Shown: one piece after another, positions 24,701-34,014 of the stretch
Layout: the number at the start of each line of letters is the position of its first letter
How positions within the stretch are numbered: position 1 is the stretch's first letter
Notes under the pieces: generated by a model
What the model saw: the letters and a program-made list of their open reading frames with translations, nothing else
What the model was told of the DNA's origin: nothing
The model's database searches: none
Translations under genes and position numbers: made by a program
Source of the DNA: Metridium senile
Lineage: Eukaryota; Cnidaria; Anthozoa; Actiniaria; Metridiidae
Assembly (NCBI GenBank): GCA_949775045.1
Contig: OX459098.1
Coordinates: forward strand, 22,860,375 to 22,924,374
DNA length: 64,000 bases
Direction: 5' to 3'

Positions 24701-27700
24701 CATGTTATTGTATTGTCATATTGTATGTTGAAACATTATAACAAATACACATATTTTACAACCATCACTCCCCGTCAGGGCTGGTCCGTGAGGCTCACTC
24801 ACACTCACTACCAGTAGGGTCAAAACACGGTATTTGGAATGGAGGGGAAGACAAAACCTCTTCTTTACCTGTAGTTATTTAACTATAGAATATTTTACCA
24901 TTATTGCATGTTAACATCACAGATACCTACCAGTACTACAGGCACATGAGAGTAAACAAATATACAAACATCTATTCTTGGTCACAATAACAAATGTCAA
25001 GTGTTACGGAGGGGAACAGAGAGCCAAAATACCGTATTTTGACCTACATTCCATATTTACAACACACAACTCTGCTCACATGTTGATTTTTGAACATTCT
25101 GTTAAGAAAAAACACCATACATCTAGCCATGATAAAAGTGTCTCCATTGAATATTTTCAGAGCTGTGAACAACCTCTATGGAACCAGTGGTAAAGCATCG
25201 ATATATCCAGACTATGTAGCATCACTGAACATGCATGACTCAGAAAAGACTGCTATCTTTGGTGAATATTCAACCATGTTAAATTATCTGTTTTATAAAA
25301 CTGATAATGATTTTGTTTTCACAGCACTTCAAAACAATGGAGATGGACAAAAATCAACTGAAACTTATGATTCTGTTGCGAAAACTAAACGCTACATATA
25401 TCACTTGACAGAAGCATGGTAAGATCACTACAACCATAGTTATAATAATGTTTGTTAAGGACTGTGTGTATGGTCAAGGGAAACCGGTCAAGGCCATGTG
25501 ATAGTATGTTCCAACATCAAAACCAAAACAATAGTCTGGTCCTTTGCTGGGTTTCCTAACAATCCCCTTCTATTATCTATGCTACAACTAGAATTTGTTA
25601 TTTGTATATTTGTTAATGATAATTAGTTAAATAGTAGTTTGTCTTCTTATCTAGTTACAATACACTAGGCCTGATGGGTAGAGCGTTTGGAGCAGAACTG
25701 TACAAGCAGCCAGGGCTTGCTTGGTTCATCAATGAACATGTTATTAATAGTTTACAACATCTACCAAACTACAGACTTAGAACTGTTGTTCATATCCTTT
25801 TACTTCCATAGAATACATTATAATATACATCAGATTACATCAAATATGGCCACTAATTTGAATGAATATTATTCTTGACGAACTAGCCTCTCATTGGTGT
25901 ACACTAGCTTGTAACAATTACAGTAACTATTGACTGACATTCTCTATTTAATGCCAAACACAATATAAGGTTAACACATTTACTTAGAGGCATCTTTGTA
26001 ACCGATAATTTAGATAACAATTACTCTAGGCTACCAGCCTTTCTGCCATGTAGCAACACATGGGATTTCCACATATATCAACATCATATTTTATTCCAAT
26101 GAACATCACATGATAATGGGGTTTTCTTATTCATAAGCTAGACATGTAACACCTTCTTTCAGTATGTGCATATCTGACAAGATTTGTAGGATTAGAATGT
26201 GACAATATAATATTATCCTTGACTGTAACCAAGCCATTTCATAAAACCTTTCGTTGTCAATTGTTCCCCTGAATTCTATGAATCAACATTAGTTCCTGTG
26301 CTCTCACAGTTCTTCACATTCATGCTCCAGGTAAGTGTGTGTGTTGTATTACACACTGACAACTGAACAACACTGATATACTTCTTGTTTGATGTAGCAT
26401 TTAGAAGAAGAATGGCAGACTGTCAAATCACATCAAACTGAAAGGTATTTATCACTGTCTATATTATCCTGTCATCATCATCATGTTTTCCCTATTGCCG
26501 TGAGAACATCCTTAGGGCGAGTTATTGGAGTTGCTGCTCCAATTAACTCTTAAGTTCATCTTGTCCATCATCATCTGTCTCGCTTGTTGTTGATCCAACC
26601 CCAGGATGATTTCCTCTTTTTTCTATTTCCAGTTTATTTTGTGTTATCACACAAATGAGTTAGTTTATAATAATAATAATAACTTTTTTAACGTCTCAAT
26701 CTTCTAGCTGGACACTGTGCGCCCTACTAATCAGGGAGACTCACTCACACTCACTACCTCTACGTTTAATATTTTGGACACAACTCAGCTAATTCGGCTC
26801 TGGATAATACTCGCATGTCAATGCACTATGACTTCAATGACCATCCCAGTAATATTGTTATTATACATTCATTTATTGTGGTTGTTTTCATGTAGTGTTG
26901 GTCAAGAGAGTCAAGATCAACAGGATACTTACTCCAAGGAAGTCATTGAGGATCAACTTGTTCATCTTCTCACCAAAGACTACATGGATGTATTTTGTAA
27001 GTATGGCTGTACAACACAACACAGCAGCTAATTACTTGCTGTATTTAGTCATTGTTGAGCATTACTCTCTTCAAATCTTTGCTTCTCTCAAGACTGTTGA
27101 ATGCTTTGTCTCTAGCTAGTCTACTTGTTTGTTTCATTGATAACACTTCTTGTATAAGTCAATGTTTATTCAATTCATTCAGTAATATTTGTGTCAACTC
27201 AGTCTTATAAAAAAACAATCATTTGTTGTATTAGATATTGCATGCACCTTCAAAAACAAGAAATCAAGTCAAGTTATAGAAGAACCATCTGAAGAAATGA
27301 AAGGGGAAGGTGACCAAGACATGGATTCTACCAAGAAAAGAGAAGGTACAAGGTTTTAATGTTACTGTTACTATTACTCTTTTTCGCCGCTGTTTATGCA
27401 ATACCGATGCATGTGTGTTGACACGGATAACATGCTATCTTGTGTGTTATTTTGCACTGCACAATATTTTCTGGTCCTGACACGCTTTATTGTTCTACTT
27501 TAACACGGTCTTTTGTATTTAGCGTGCATGTAAGACAAAGGAACTTTTTAATGAGGCGTGCACACGTCTGACTTGCGGCCGTGTTAAACGAAAAAATTCT
27601 TTTGTTTTGGCGTGTTAAGTTAGCGTACCCTTGCGAACACCTTTTTACCTGAAATCCTGTGGAGGGTCACATTTACTAGTGTTGTTAACATGCAGTATTT

Positions 27701-29272
27701 GTCTTGTAGAAGCAGTAGAGGCTACACTGGGACCCCTGGGTGAAATCCTTATACAATCAGTGGTAACAACAGTCTGTGGTTTGATGTTTTTATGATGTTT
27801 TTATTATTGTTTGATTGTTTTGATCATTAATTCTAGAGCATCAACATGCAGCTCCTAACAACCGTGTTTGCCAGCATGACATGGCTTGACTCTGCTGCCT
27901 GCTGTAAAGCAGCTAAACTTAGCATCACTTTTGTTAAAAAGGTATGTTGTGCATCATAGATATATTAACCAGCCTGTATTCCATGTTAATTCTTATTCAA
28001 TACTGCTGCCTGTCTGTAAGAGGAATAGCTGACGGCAGTGTATAGACCACATTTATATAAATATTAAATATTTTTTATTTTATTTGGATCCTATTATCTT
28101 ATCTTCTTTTCCACACATCAGGGGCAGATCTAGGGGTGTCCTTTGTGGCACCAGATACCTCCTAGTACTGCAATTGCCCCTATTTCATTTAAGACATTTA
28201 GGAGCCGGACACCCCCTAACACCTAAAGAGCCCTTCATTTGCCATTGGGACCCTTCCTGACAAATGTTTGGATCCTCCCCAGCACACTCCCCTTTTGCAG
28301 GGAATCCAGTTTTCTCCAACACAACAAATACTGAAAAGACATTAATTCTACTTTGTCTGTCTGCAGGCATTAGCCATGGCTCAAGAAATGGGTTCATCTA
28401 TTGCTGCTAATGTTGTTGAAGCTCTTTATGTACAGATATTAATGGTGAGTGAAACTAAATTGAACTACAAACTAGACGCTCTAGGAGCATGAAGTCGGGC
28501 TAGTCTAAAATCAAAACAGGAGGCTAAACAATTCTATGTTGGGCTTCCTGTGTTCGTTCCCAAAGCATCATGGGGCCTATACGCGACATGACAGATAGAT
28601 AGATAGATATATAGATACATAGATTGACTAAAAGGTAAACCTAGAGTCGGGCCCTCTAGCCCGACTAATAACTGCACTGCTTACTGACATTTGCTGTTTG
28701 TTTGCAGGGCTTTCAAGTACATGGTGAAGCTGGTCAAATCATGTTACTAAGAGTAGGACATGTACTTTATGAGTTACTGGTATGTGATATTACTGTATGA
28801 GTTACTGGTATGTGATATTACTTTATGAGTTACTGGTATGTGATATTACTTTATGAGTTACTGGTATGTGATATTACTTTATGAGTTACTGGTATGTGAT
28901 ATTTCATTGTCCGTCACAGCAGATTAACAGAAATGTTAATAGTTGTTTGTGTTTTCTTGTAGAGAAAGCAATACCCATCGTTAAAAGACATTGTACTTCT
29001 AAGAACAGGCTGTTCTCAAGCTGATTTAGAGGTAAGGGAGCTTTCATTTATTGGTGTATGGGGGGGGGGGGTCCGCAGTATTGAGAGGGGTCACATTATT
29101 TTTGGAAGCTATATTGGGGTGGGGGGGGGGGGGGGGTTGTTACTAATTTTATGCAGCTTTAGTTATTAACTGGGCAAATGTAGGGGAGATTATGATATTT
29201 TTTATCAACCAAGAAAGGGGGGACTGCATAATATTTGGAAAAACAACATAAGTCATTAAGATTTTACCAATT

Positions 29273-29303
<31 letters not shown>

Positions 29304-30144
29304 AAATGAAAGCCAAACACAATTCAAATAATTAACAGTATACTGGTCAGCAATGACTAACATCTTGTTGTTTACAGTTGTTTGAAGAGATGTTATTTGG
29401 CAGCAAACCCAGATCAGAGAAAAATAAAAAAGATCAGTTTAAGAAACTAGTGGAAAACATTGTAGGGGTAAGTTATTGTATTTTATTATCTACCTAAGAA
29501 TCTAGTCAGGCATGAACCACACAATACATGTAACCATGAAGGATACAATAGTTACACTGTTCTGCTCAAGTGATATCCAAAAAATAGCACCATGTCCCAC
29601 TTTTGACACTGAGGCTGTGCGTGATGAACAATGAGTACTGACTAATGGACTAGCAAGTAAACTAGTAATACTCATTGTTTCCCTGGAGCCTCGTGTTGGT
29701 TCACATGTATTCATATTATTATAATTATTATATTTATTTATTTATCTTGTAAATTATTTTTCTTTACCATTCAAAGATACTAGTGTAAAGCTAATCTACA
29801 ATTCCAATTCAAATAAAGTTTATGTATGTATGTATTTATGTGTATGATCACTGAACCAAAATACTGAATGACAATACATATTTAGTTTTGTTTCAGATAT
29901 ATGACATGCACTCAAATATGTAAACGTTGTACACTGTTTCTAACTACAGGATAAATGTATCAAAAGTAAGTCAATCTTTTGTTTTACTTAGAAACCTCTG
30001 GGAGAACTGTTCAAAGATGAAATCAAAATCAAAGACTTGCCAGCTATCAAGTTCCCAAAGAAAAACAAAGAAACAGTGGATAATGATGAGAGTCTTGGTC
30101 TTGCAGAACTATTTGATCCGAAGAACACAACAGAACTAATATGA
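15734..30144 (+). CDS. XPO5: Exportin-5 (pre-miRNA/dsRNA nuclear export receptor)
   Basis: Thirty-seven exons sum to 3726 nt (1241 residues; human about 1204): 15734-15844, 15993-16114, 16321-16393, 16738-16875, 17228-17413, 17518-17547, 17664-17849, 18287-18363, 18440-18542, 18642-18725, 18900-19025, 19092-19179, 19609-19734, 19883-19983, 20447-20557, 22368-22463, 22575-22616, 22693-22782, 22930-23033, 23126-23206, 23770-23843, 23913-23938, 24393-24452, 24556-24671, 25161-25418, 25655-25791, 26230-26330, 26398-26444, 26896-26996, 27235-27345, 27710-27762, 27837-27941, 28367-28444, 28708-28779, 28963-29031, 29378-29467, 29992-30144. Recognised by VRHFGLQLLEHAIKFKW, VVEVIKREWPQKW, LLNEVELRIPACECL, RRRACSALLKMC, FIKPFVVNCSPEFYE and KPLGELFKDEIKIKDLP. 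It is a RanGTP-dependent importin-beta-type karyopherin of HEAT repeats that exports pre-miRNA. The start is the first ATG, in an ANNATGG context. Odd: a GC-AG intron, an apparent AT-AC intron, and repeats copying four of its splice sites. Confidence 0.95.
16435..16520. mobile_element. Short hairpin element with ATGACTATGAAAA termini
   Basis: ATATGACTATGAAAA on the left is mirrored by TTTTTCATAGTCAT on the right, enclosing a GC-rich interior (CACGGCACGAACGCCGGCAAG). A diverged relative with CGTGCCGTGCCGTGACTG and CACAGTCATATGAAAAC occurs at about 50594-50735. Non-coding; in an XPO5 intron. Confidence 0.65.
18364..18439 (+). other. GC-AG intron of XPO5
   Basis: The exon ends CAG and the intron starts GCAAGG, a perfect GC-donor context (CAG|GCAAG), and ends TTTTAG. 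Joining here gives FIKTAAS then QACEAEYDEQ and leads straight into the conserved MKRLCQV block. No GT donor near it preserves the frame. Confidence 0.8.
19226..19608 (+). repeat. CAT/CATCAT microsatellite followed by a duplicated XPO5 acceptor and exon start
   Basis: After the degenerate CAT repeat (about 19226-19490), a block with GATATCTTGTTAATAATGTAG and GGTGAGGTCACAAGTCATGG appears at about 19495-19557 and again at about 19587-19648. The second copy is the real acceptor and start of exon 19609-19734. The first copy lies in the intron as a decoy acceptor plus about 40 bp of exon-like sequence. Confidence 0.85.
20236..20446 (+). repeat. About 110-bp tandem duplication across an XPO5 acceptor
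   Basis: Two copies of a block running from TTTTACATAAAA through TAATGTCCATCAT to a polypyrimidine-AG and GGAA(C/T)TACTTGG. The upstream copy ends in TTCTGTTGTGCAG followed by GAACTACTTGGCAGAG near 20337. The downstream copy supplies the true acceptor before exon 20447-20557 (ELLGSKIPISD). The upstream exon-like stub loses similarity after about 15 bp. Confidence 0.85.
20517..22314 (+). repeat. 58-bp tandem array, about 31 copies, of an XPO5 exon end plus GTAAGT donor
   Basis: Unit of 58 bp: GTCATTAGTATTGGCTGATA, then TCACTACTACATTTAAT, then GTAAGTTATTACAAGTGAAC. The first copy is the true end of exon 20447-20557 (SLVLANVTTTFN) with its donor. The other copies fill nearly all of the following intron. 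Variation is slight (GATATC/GATGTC, ACAAG/GAAAG/TTCAAG). Every copy keeps an intact GTAAGT after the exon-like segment. Confidence 0.97.
23255..23715. repeat. 54-bp minisatellite, about eight copies
   Basis: Unit contains CTTCTACCTGCTCTATACAT, CTTGTAGCATATCTTGTAGC and TTATTCTGAACTGC. The period is a multiple of three, so 18-residue periodic frames are open on both strands (160 and 164 codons). It lies wholly inside the XPO5 intron 23207-23769 and has no independent coding evidence. Confidence 0.95.
24050..24185. repeat. Possible SINE/LINE-tail fragment (GCTGGATGCCCTTTCTAAC)
   Basis: CAGCTGGATGCCCTTTCTAA followed by CACCAACCC resembles a dispersed retroelement segment known from many animal genomes. 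It is followed by an A-rich stretch of 11 bases. Non-coding; in an XPO5 intron. No second copy is seen in this window, so the call is weak. Confidence 0.35.
25792..26229 (+). other. Minor-spliceosome (U12-type) AT-AC intron of XPO5
   Basis: The intron starts ATATCCTTTT, a full match to the U12-type AT donor consensus. It ends TCCTTGACTGTAAC, where TCCTTGAC (26216-26223) matches the U12 branch-site consensus and the intron ends in AC. Joining 25791 to 26230 preserves frame into SHFIKPFVVNCSPEFYE. The nearby GT options (before GTTGTT or GTTCAT) are in the wrong phase for the only usable AG (CCAAG). The branch-to-AC spacing of about 7 nt is short for the class. Confidence 0.8.
28769..28905 (+). 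repeat. 28-bp tandem array, five copies, of an XPO5 exon end plus donor
   Basis: Unit: TATGAGTTACTG then GTATGTGATATTACTT. The first copy is the true end of exon 28708-28779 (HVLYELL) and its donor; four more follow in the intron, the last degenerate. Each has an identical GTATGT donor. Confidence 0.95.
29059..29300. repeat. Poly-G and poly-C runs in an XPO5 intron
   Basis: G-runs near 29061-29071 and 29118-29135 and a C-run of about 27 near 29274-29300. The G- and C-runs are complementary, so intramolecular pairing of the transcript is possible. Confidence 0.85.
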
Positions 30145-31213
30145 ACAGTGGACAGACAGACAGACAGATAATGAGTCAGATAGTTATAAAAAAAACAAAG
30201 AAACAGTGGATAATGATGAGAGTCTTAAACAGTAGACAGACAGACAGACAGACAGCAAGTGAGTCAGACAGTTATAGATAGATGGACTATGGCTAGTATG
30301 TGGTAGATAAAGACAATATACAATGTCATTCAAGATATTTAATTATTTATCACAAATCCACAAAAGTTTTATCCATATGTTATGTACAAATTTACCCATT
30401 TGGGGTCTAAAATCAATATTATTTTTGCATGAAAGCAGGTTTATTAGCAAAATACAAAATAACAAATGTACTGCATACTCAAAATTATTGCACACAACAA
30501 AGTTTTATTGCAGTGGAATTAGTTATGGTCTAAAATATGTCCATGCAGTTGTTTAAAGGAAGATCACTTGAATCAAAATAAATACAACAATCATAATACA
30601 AAACCTTGACACATCAAAGAGTCTAAAACTAAGTACAATTATGTCCTATTAGCCTCATAGCAAAGGCAATTCTTAGTCAGAGTATTTTGTAATAAATATA
30701 AAGAGAAAATAATTAATATGTAATGAGATAAATACCAAAAGTGTATATATAAAATATGCATTATTTTGCTCAATAAAGGTCTTTCATGAAGACAAAGCAA
30801 TGTTGCAAATTAAAAGTTTCTCATCTTTTAGTTTTACAATATTGTGAACGAAGAAATAAGTTGTTTTAGTCTTGAACACTTTATATGAGTACATCCAGTC
30901 ATTATCCCTTCTATCATGGTAGAAAAGTTCCATCTGTAACTACTGCTATCTTAAACCCCTCTATTTGTCAACCACTAGTTATCATATGTAATACAAAAAC
31001 TAATGCAACTAAGTTTGATAGAATCCATTTTGGCGATGTTTGGATGATTCAACCAAACTTACTTGCGGTAGTTTTTGTATTACATATCACAAGCAAAGCT
31101 ATTCTAATCAAGACTATTTATCATCCACTATTTATCATGTTTTTGTGTCATTTTTTACAATGCTTGTATAAATAGTTTGTAAATAACTGCTCCTTTAGTC
31201 TCTCCATTATCAG
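30145..31213. other. XPO5 3' untranslated region and convergent intergenic region
   Basis: Downstream of the XPO5 stop. At 30186-30224 a copy of the coding stretch AACAAAGAAACAGTGGATAA reappears after the stop, with CAGACAGACAGACAG repeats around it. Candidate poly(A) signals AATAAA are at about 30582, 30691 and 30773. The rest is AT-rich with no exon that I can support; the mucin-like gene converges from the right. Confidence 0.6.
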
Positions 31214-33700
31214 TTACTCTTCGTCACTAGAATTGGCCAGCAAGTTCATGTGATCCATGTTGTTTCTTGTGTATCCTCTTGGCTGTAACATACATAGAAA
31301 CAATGTTTGATATACATAAAAGGTAATAAAATGACATTTGAAACACTGTAAAAGATGATGCTTTAACTTTACTGATGTTTTGAAAAAAGCTTGAAATGTC
31401 AGTAAAGTTAAGTATCATTCTTAGCCTTTGATAAACAAAATCAAAACACACTTTAGATACCCACTAGGATACTGTCTTTCATATTAAATATGCAATAAGA
31501 CTTTCACCCTAATGTCACATCTACCAATCCACTAAATCTCATACAGATTTCGTCCTGATTTGCATAAGTTTTAACTTGCATTTTCTCTGCCAGATTTACT
31601 TTTATCTTGACAATTTTAGTAAAATATGAAAGAACTAATGTCGGACTTTCATAAGTACTATACAATATTAATGTCCGATCTGTATGAGATATACAACAGC
31701 TCTTCTTAACTGCCATTTTGCCAGTTGTATATTGCATACAGATCCACCACTCATATTGTATATATTACATTATAGACACCATGCAGTTGTAATAATAAAT
31801 TACCTTTCCAAAGTATCTGACTTTCTTGACTTTGTTTCTACGACAACACTTGAATAAGATGACGCTTAAAGCAATGAGCAATGCACCGCAAACACCAATA
31901 CCAACTGGTATCAGCACATTGACATAGAAAAACTTGATGTTCTAGAAAACAAATAGTTAAACATAAGGACACTCAGACAATGGTACAAGACTTAATCAGA
32001 ATGGCCATTAGTTTATGTTAGAATACATTCTTAACCATTGAGGAGTCTAGACTATTATTACAGCTGTTGTAAATGACTTGATGGTAATTAGTAAATTGTT
32101 GGAACCAAATGTGATGCATTGTGACCATTAAGGTGTGGGTAATACTGACAAAGACAGTTGGTGCTGGTGTCTGAAGTTTGCAAGACCTGGCCAGAAGTTA
32201 TCTTTTTAGAGGAAGATAAAGATGACTTCTGCTCATGGTTGATGAACCATCAGACATCCACATGAACAGTTTTTCTCAAGACTTCTCACACCTGAATGAA
32301 CATGTGCAACTTAATAATTATGAAGAAATCTTGTAACATACCTTTTCACTGTTATATGGACTTTCCACTGCAAACAAAAAGACAACAGTGTATCAATAAT
32401 TATGTTACATCAAAGCTGACAAAAAAACCTGTGTAAATAATGTAACTTTGCACAAATGGAAACTAGCAAGTAAACTAGTATAGTCTTTGTCGGTGTTTGA
32501 TACAAACAATAGGTAATATAATGAAATTTGTTAACACCTCAACTTTACTAGAAAGTAGTAAAGTTAAGTCAACATTTTTTACGGTGTTACAAATTTCATT
32601 ATATTACCTAACTTTGCATAGCTAATTTGGGTTGCATGTCCAACTGGCATTTATTACTACAAGACAGTGTATGCAATGCACACAATAGACTTACTTGTTG
32701 TGATGGCGTTTGAATGTTCAGGTTCTATGCTAGTAGATGCTGTTTGAACGGATTCCGCAGTTGTGGTTGTTTCTTTCTTGGTTTGCACATCAGCTGGACC
32801 TGTTGTTGTGGCTTCTTGTGTTGAAGGCTTTGTAGTTGTAGCTTCTTCAGTTGATTTGGCTGTAGTGGACTGAGGTTTAGTTGATAGTGGTGTGGTTGGT
32901 TGAGTTGTGGTTGATAGCGGTGTGGTCGTTTGAGTTGTAGTTGGTTGTGATGTAGTCGTTTGAGATGTAGTTGACTGTGATGTAGTCGTTTGTGGTGCTG
33001 TTGACTGTGATGTAGTTGTTTGTGGTGCTGTTGACTGTGTAGCAGATGACTGTGGTGTAGTTGGTACAGTTGTAGCTGACAGCTGTGATGTTGATGAAGG
33101 CACAATCGCTGAACTTGAAGTTGTAGATGATGGAATAGTTGTACTTTTTCCAGTTGAAGTTGATGAAGGAATGCCTGATAAACTTGGTGTCATGGTAGAT
33201 GATAGGCCCGTGCTGTTTGAGATGGTAGAATTGATAGTGCTATTTACAGCTGTAATGTTACTAGCTGTAGAGTTAATACTGGTCGACATGTTAGCTGTAA
33301 CATTTGATGTAGTAACATTAGAGTTGATTTTCGTTACATTACTCGATTCATTAACACAGTGTAACAAAGATTTTTCAACGGTAATGTTGTTACAGTGTTT
33401 AGTCAGGTTTACCAAGCTGCTATTACATCGTAGTGTGACGTTTTGTTGACATAGTGCAGTCAAGTTTAACTTCATCACCGTAACGTTCACAGGGATAGTC
33501 AGGTTTTCGTGTTCAGATGAGTTGTTTAAAGTAACGTTACAATTACCACCATTACACAGTAGCGATGAATTGCCTGCAGACGAATTATTATCGCTTCTTT
33601 TCACTAAAACATGACTCTGTTTCGTAATATCGATCATTGGCTTTAAGTCAACAACGAAGAATACTCCAACAAAACTTAGCAGCGTCAGTGTGTTCATTTC
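31214..33700 (-). CDS. Mucin-like, N-glycan-rich single-pass membrane protein
   Basis: Four exons (32695-33700, 32342-32367, 31804-31941, 31214-31282) join in frame to 412 residues. MNTLTLLSFVGVFFVVDL is a likely signal peptide; an in-frame ATG 26 codons upstream exists but would bury it, so I chose the inner start. Residues about 30-160 hold roughly 25 N-X-S/T sequons (NVTTSNVTANMS) and a few cysteines. Then comes a Ser/Thr/Pro/Gln mucin region of degenerate repeats (TTSQSTAPQ, TTSQTTTSQ, TTPLST). Near the C-terminus NVLIPVGIGVCGALLIALSV is a membrane helix, followed by FKCCRRNKVKKVRYF and a short acidic tail NLLANSSDEE. Such architecture fits a surface sialomucin. I do not recognise the family; glycosylation is inferred from composition. 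Confidence 0.8.
32146..32620. repeat. Two dispersed-element remnants in the mucin-like gene
   Basis: About 32146-32292 is a degenerate relative of the GCGGAAGTCATCTTCAG hairpin element (GTTGGTGCTGGTGTCTGAAG on one side, CATCAGACATCCACATGAAC on the other). About 32457-32620 is a hairpin of the GTAATATAATGAAATTTGTTAAC family, its right arm ending GTGTTACAAATTTCATTATA. The first lies in the intron 31942-32341, the second in the intron 32368-32694. Confidence 0.6.
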
Positions 33701-34014
33701 GATGGTCAATCGTTGTACGATAAGTAAATCGCAATAAAGTTTGACTTGATTGTTGTAAAAACCTTTAGAAATACTCACGAAGAAAGATAGGAGAGAGAGA
33801 AAGCGAAATATGTGTTAATACAACCATTAACGCTTCGACCTTGCCTCTTCCACGTCCCACACTTTGTGTCAAGGAGAACAAAAATATGCCATGTGACGTC
33901 ACTGAGGCAATATCACCGAGATTTGCATACATTATTTGAACGGGTGACTGACCACAATAACGGGCAAAATAAACATCAAATATTAAAATAACCACAACCA
34001 GTTTGTTCAATGAA
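33701..34014. other. Short gap between the mucin-like gene and ADAT3 stop
   Basis: 314 bp between two same-strand genes. It must contain the promoter and 5' untranslated region of the mucin-like gene and the 3' untranslated region of ADAT3. No repeats or further exons seen. Confidence 0.5.
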
